Below are positions 5,732 to 6,888 of a stretch of 6,888 nt of DNA, in pieces. A program made the translations under genes and the position numbers. Numbering within the stretch: position 1 is the first letter of the stretch; every line of letters starts with the position of its first letter. The DNA is from Lysobacterales bacterium (GTDB lineage Bacteria > Pseudomonadota > Gammaproteobacteria > Xanthomonadales > SZUA-36): the NCBI GenBank assembly GCA_026193295.1, contig JAPHSB010000456.1:1-6888 (forward strand), given 5' to 3'. The notes below the pieces were generated by a model. The model searched no databases and was not told the DNA's origin. It saw only the letters and a program-made list of their open reading frames with translations.

Positions 5732-6772
5732 GTGCGCGTACTGGGTATTGAAACGTCCTGCGATGAGACCGGCGTCGCCGTTTATGACAGCGATCGTGGT
5801 TTGCTCGCGCATGCGCTCTATTCCCAGGCCCATATCCATGCGGAATACGGCGGCGTGGTGCCGGAAATTGCTTCCCGCGACCATGTCCGGAAACTGTTGC
5901 CACTGCTCGACGAATGCCTGGCGCAGGCCGATTGCACCCGCCAGGACATCGACGGGGTGGCGTACACGGCGGGCCCCGGCCTGATCGGGGCATTGCTGGT
6001 TGGTGCCTCGGTGGGGCGCGCGATTGCGCTGTCCCTGGGAGTGCCGGCCGTCGCCGTGCATCACATGGAAGGCCATTTGCTCGCTCCGCTGCTGGAGCCC
6101 GACCCGCCGAAATTCCCTTTCGTGGCGCTGCTGGTTTCCGGGGGCCACAGCATGCTGGTCGAAGTCAGCCGCATCGGCGCCTACCGGGTGCTGGGCGAAA
6201 CGCTGGATGACGCGGCCGGGGAGGCCTTCGACAAGACGGCGAAACTACTGGGGCTGGGTTATCCCGGAGGCCCGGTGTTGGCCCGCGCCGCGAAAACCGG
6301 CGACCCCGAAAAATACTCGTTTCCCCGGCCGATGACCGACCGCCCGGGTCTCGAATTCAGTTTCAGCGGACTGAAAACCCACACCCGCAACCTGTGGCAG
6401 GCTCACTGCGATGAAGAAAACGCCCAGGCGGATATCGCCGCGGGATTCCAGCAGGCGGTGGTGGAAACGCTTGTCATCAAGTGCCGGCGGGCCATGCAAC
6501 AGACCCGCTGCGGGCACTTGGTGATCGCCGGCGGCGTCGGCGCCAACCTTCAGCTGCGCGAGGCCCTGTCCCGGGCCGGCCGGAAATATGGCTGGGGCGT
6601 TTCCTATCCACGGATCGAGTTTTGCACCGATAACGGTGCGATGATTGCCTATGCGGGCTATCATCGCCTGCGCACCGGCGCTTTCGAGTCCGAGATCATC
6701 CGGGCACGGCCGCGCTGGCCCCTGACCGAACTGGAAAGCGATACATGGACCGCGTATTCATCGAAAACCTGA
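5732..6772 (+). CDS. tsaD: tRNA N6-adenosine threonylcarbamoyltransferase TsaD
   Basis: Transfers the threonylcarbamoyl group from threonylcarbamoyl-AMP to A37 of tRNAs reading ANN codons (t6A modification), working in the cytoplasm with TsaB and TsaE. The protein is 346 residues, normal for bacterial TsaD (formerly Gcp/YgjD). The ASKHA-fold N-terminus reads VLGIETSCDETGVAVYD. EYGGVVPEIASRDH is at 38-51, and the metal-binding HMEGH has H111 and H115. SGGHS follows at 136-140, then GEAFDKTAKLLGLGYPGG (163-180), FSFSGLKT (209-216), AGGVGAN (266-272) and the third metal ligand D300 in CTDNGAMIAYAG. These positions agree with the E. coli protein. It starts at GTG with a strong AAGGA. It is divergent from the transferase gene and rpsU operon and overlaps folB by 28 bp, so it probably heads a tsaD-folB transcript. 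In E. coli tsaD and rpsU are directly adjacent and divergent; here a transferase gene lies between them. Confidence 0.98.
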   Translation: MRVLGIETSCDETGVAVYDSDRGLLAHALYSQAHIHAEYGGVVPEIASRDHVRKLLPLLDECLAQADCTRQDIDGVAYTAGPGLIGALLVGASVGRAIALSLGVPAVAVHHMEGHLLAPLLEPDPPKFPFVALLVSGGHSMLVEVSRIGAYRVLGETLDDAAGEAFDKTAKLLGLGYPGGPVLARAAKTGDPEKYSFPRPMTDRPGLEFSFSGLKTHTRNLWQAHCDEENAQADIAAGFQQAVVETLVIKCRRAMQQTRCGHLVIAGGVGANLQLREALSRAGRKYGWGVSYPRIEFCTDNGAMIAYAGYHRLRTGAFESEIIRARPRWPLTELESDTWTAYSSKT

Positions 6773-6888
6773 CGGTTGAGACCGTGATCGGCATCTATGA
6801 CTGGGAACGGGAGATCCGACAGGCCGTGAGCCTGGACCTCGAAATGGACTTTGACATTCGCGCCGCCGCGGCCAGCGACGCCATCGAG
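6745..6888 (+). CDS. folB: Dihydroneopterin aldolase FolB, 3' end cut off by window edge
   Basis: Folate-pathway enzyme that converts 7,8-dihydroneopterin to 6-hydroxymethyl-dihydropterin and glycolaldehyde, normally as an octamer. Only the first 48 codons of about 120 are in the window. They read MDRVFIENLTVETVIGIYDW, followed by EREIRQAVSLDLEMDF and ending in AAAASDAIE. This matches the start of FolB, including the IGIYDWE segment of the substrate pocket and the basic/hydrophobic strand after it. The ATG at 6745-6747 lies inside the end of tsaD in another frame, overlapping it by 28 bp including the tsaD stop. GGAAAG 6 nt upstream is a usable ribosome binding site. The overlap suggests co-transcription and translational coupling with tsaD. 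I assign it with confidence despite the truncation. Confidence 0.93.
   Translation, partial: MDRVFIENLTVETVIGIYDWEREIRQAVSLDLEMDFDIRAAAASDAIE

Noticed and set aside
5712..5993. Upstream extension of the transferase frame to an ATG at 5993
   Set aside because: It runs antisense through the start of tsaD and translates to Arg/Pro-rich sequence unlike the family.

Overview
The window is a GC-rich chromosomal segment, apparently from a gammaproteobacterium. It carries the macromolecular-synthesis cluster: rpsU, a yqeY-type gene, dnaG and rpoD, all on the minus strand, with tsaD and folB running the other way. The RpoD, DnaG, S21, TsaD and FolB proteins are all readily recognisable as gammaproteobacterial types. 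From memory, a GatB/YqeY-domain gene between rpsU and dnaG is also the Pseudomonas/Xanthomonas layout. I cannot name a genus from sequence alone.

Layout, left to right. Positions 1-1307 (minus) hold the N-terminal two thirds of rpoD, cut by the window edge. A 76-bp gap follows, then dnaG (1384-3123, minus), a 28-bp gap, the YqeY-family gene (3152-3598, minus), a 39-bp structured gap, and rpsU (3638-3853, minus). Upstream of rpsU is a 157-bp non-coding stretch with a candidate extended -10 promoter and a near-perfect leader hairpin. Next comes a gamma-glutamyltransferase-family gene (stop at 4011, minus), also transcribed toward rpsU. Its start is best placed at a TTG at 5579. Between 5580 and 5731 lies a divergent control region with candidate promoters in both directions. 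Then tsaD (5732-6772, plus, GTG start) and the first 48 codons of folB (6745-6888, plus, overlapping tsaD by 28 bp).

How the genes fit together. S21 (translation initiation), primase (replication initiation) and sigma-70 (transcription initiation) are co-transcribed in the classical cluster, so this is growth-linked housekeeping. TsaD makes the t6A modification of ANN-decoding tRNAs. FolB acts in folate synthesis. The gamma-glutamyltransferase homologue is the one accessory-looking gene, lying between tsaD and rpsU, which are adjacent in E. coli.

I found no mobile element, CRISPR array, RNA gene, toxin-antitoxin pair or defence system, and no convincing undescribed multi-gene system. The points most worth checking are the rpsU leader hairpin, the start site and possible RNA leader of the transferase gene, and the active-site variation of that transferase.
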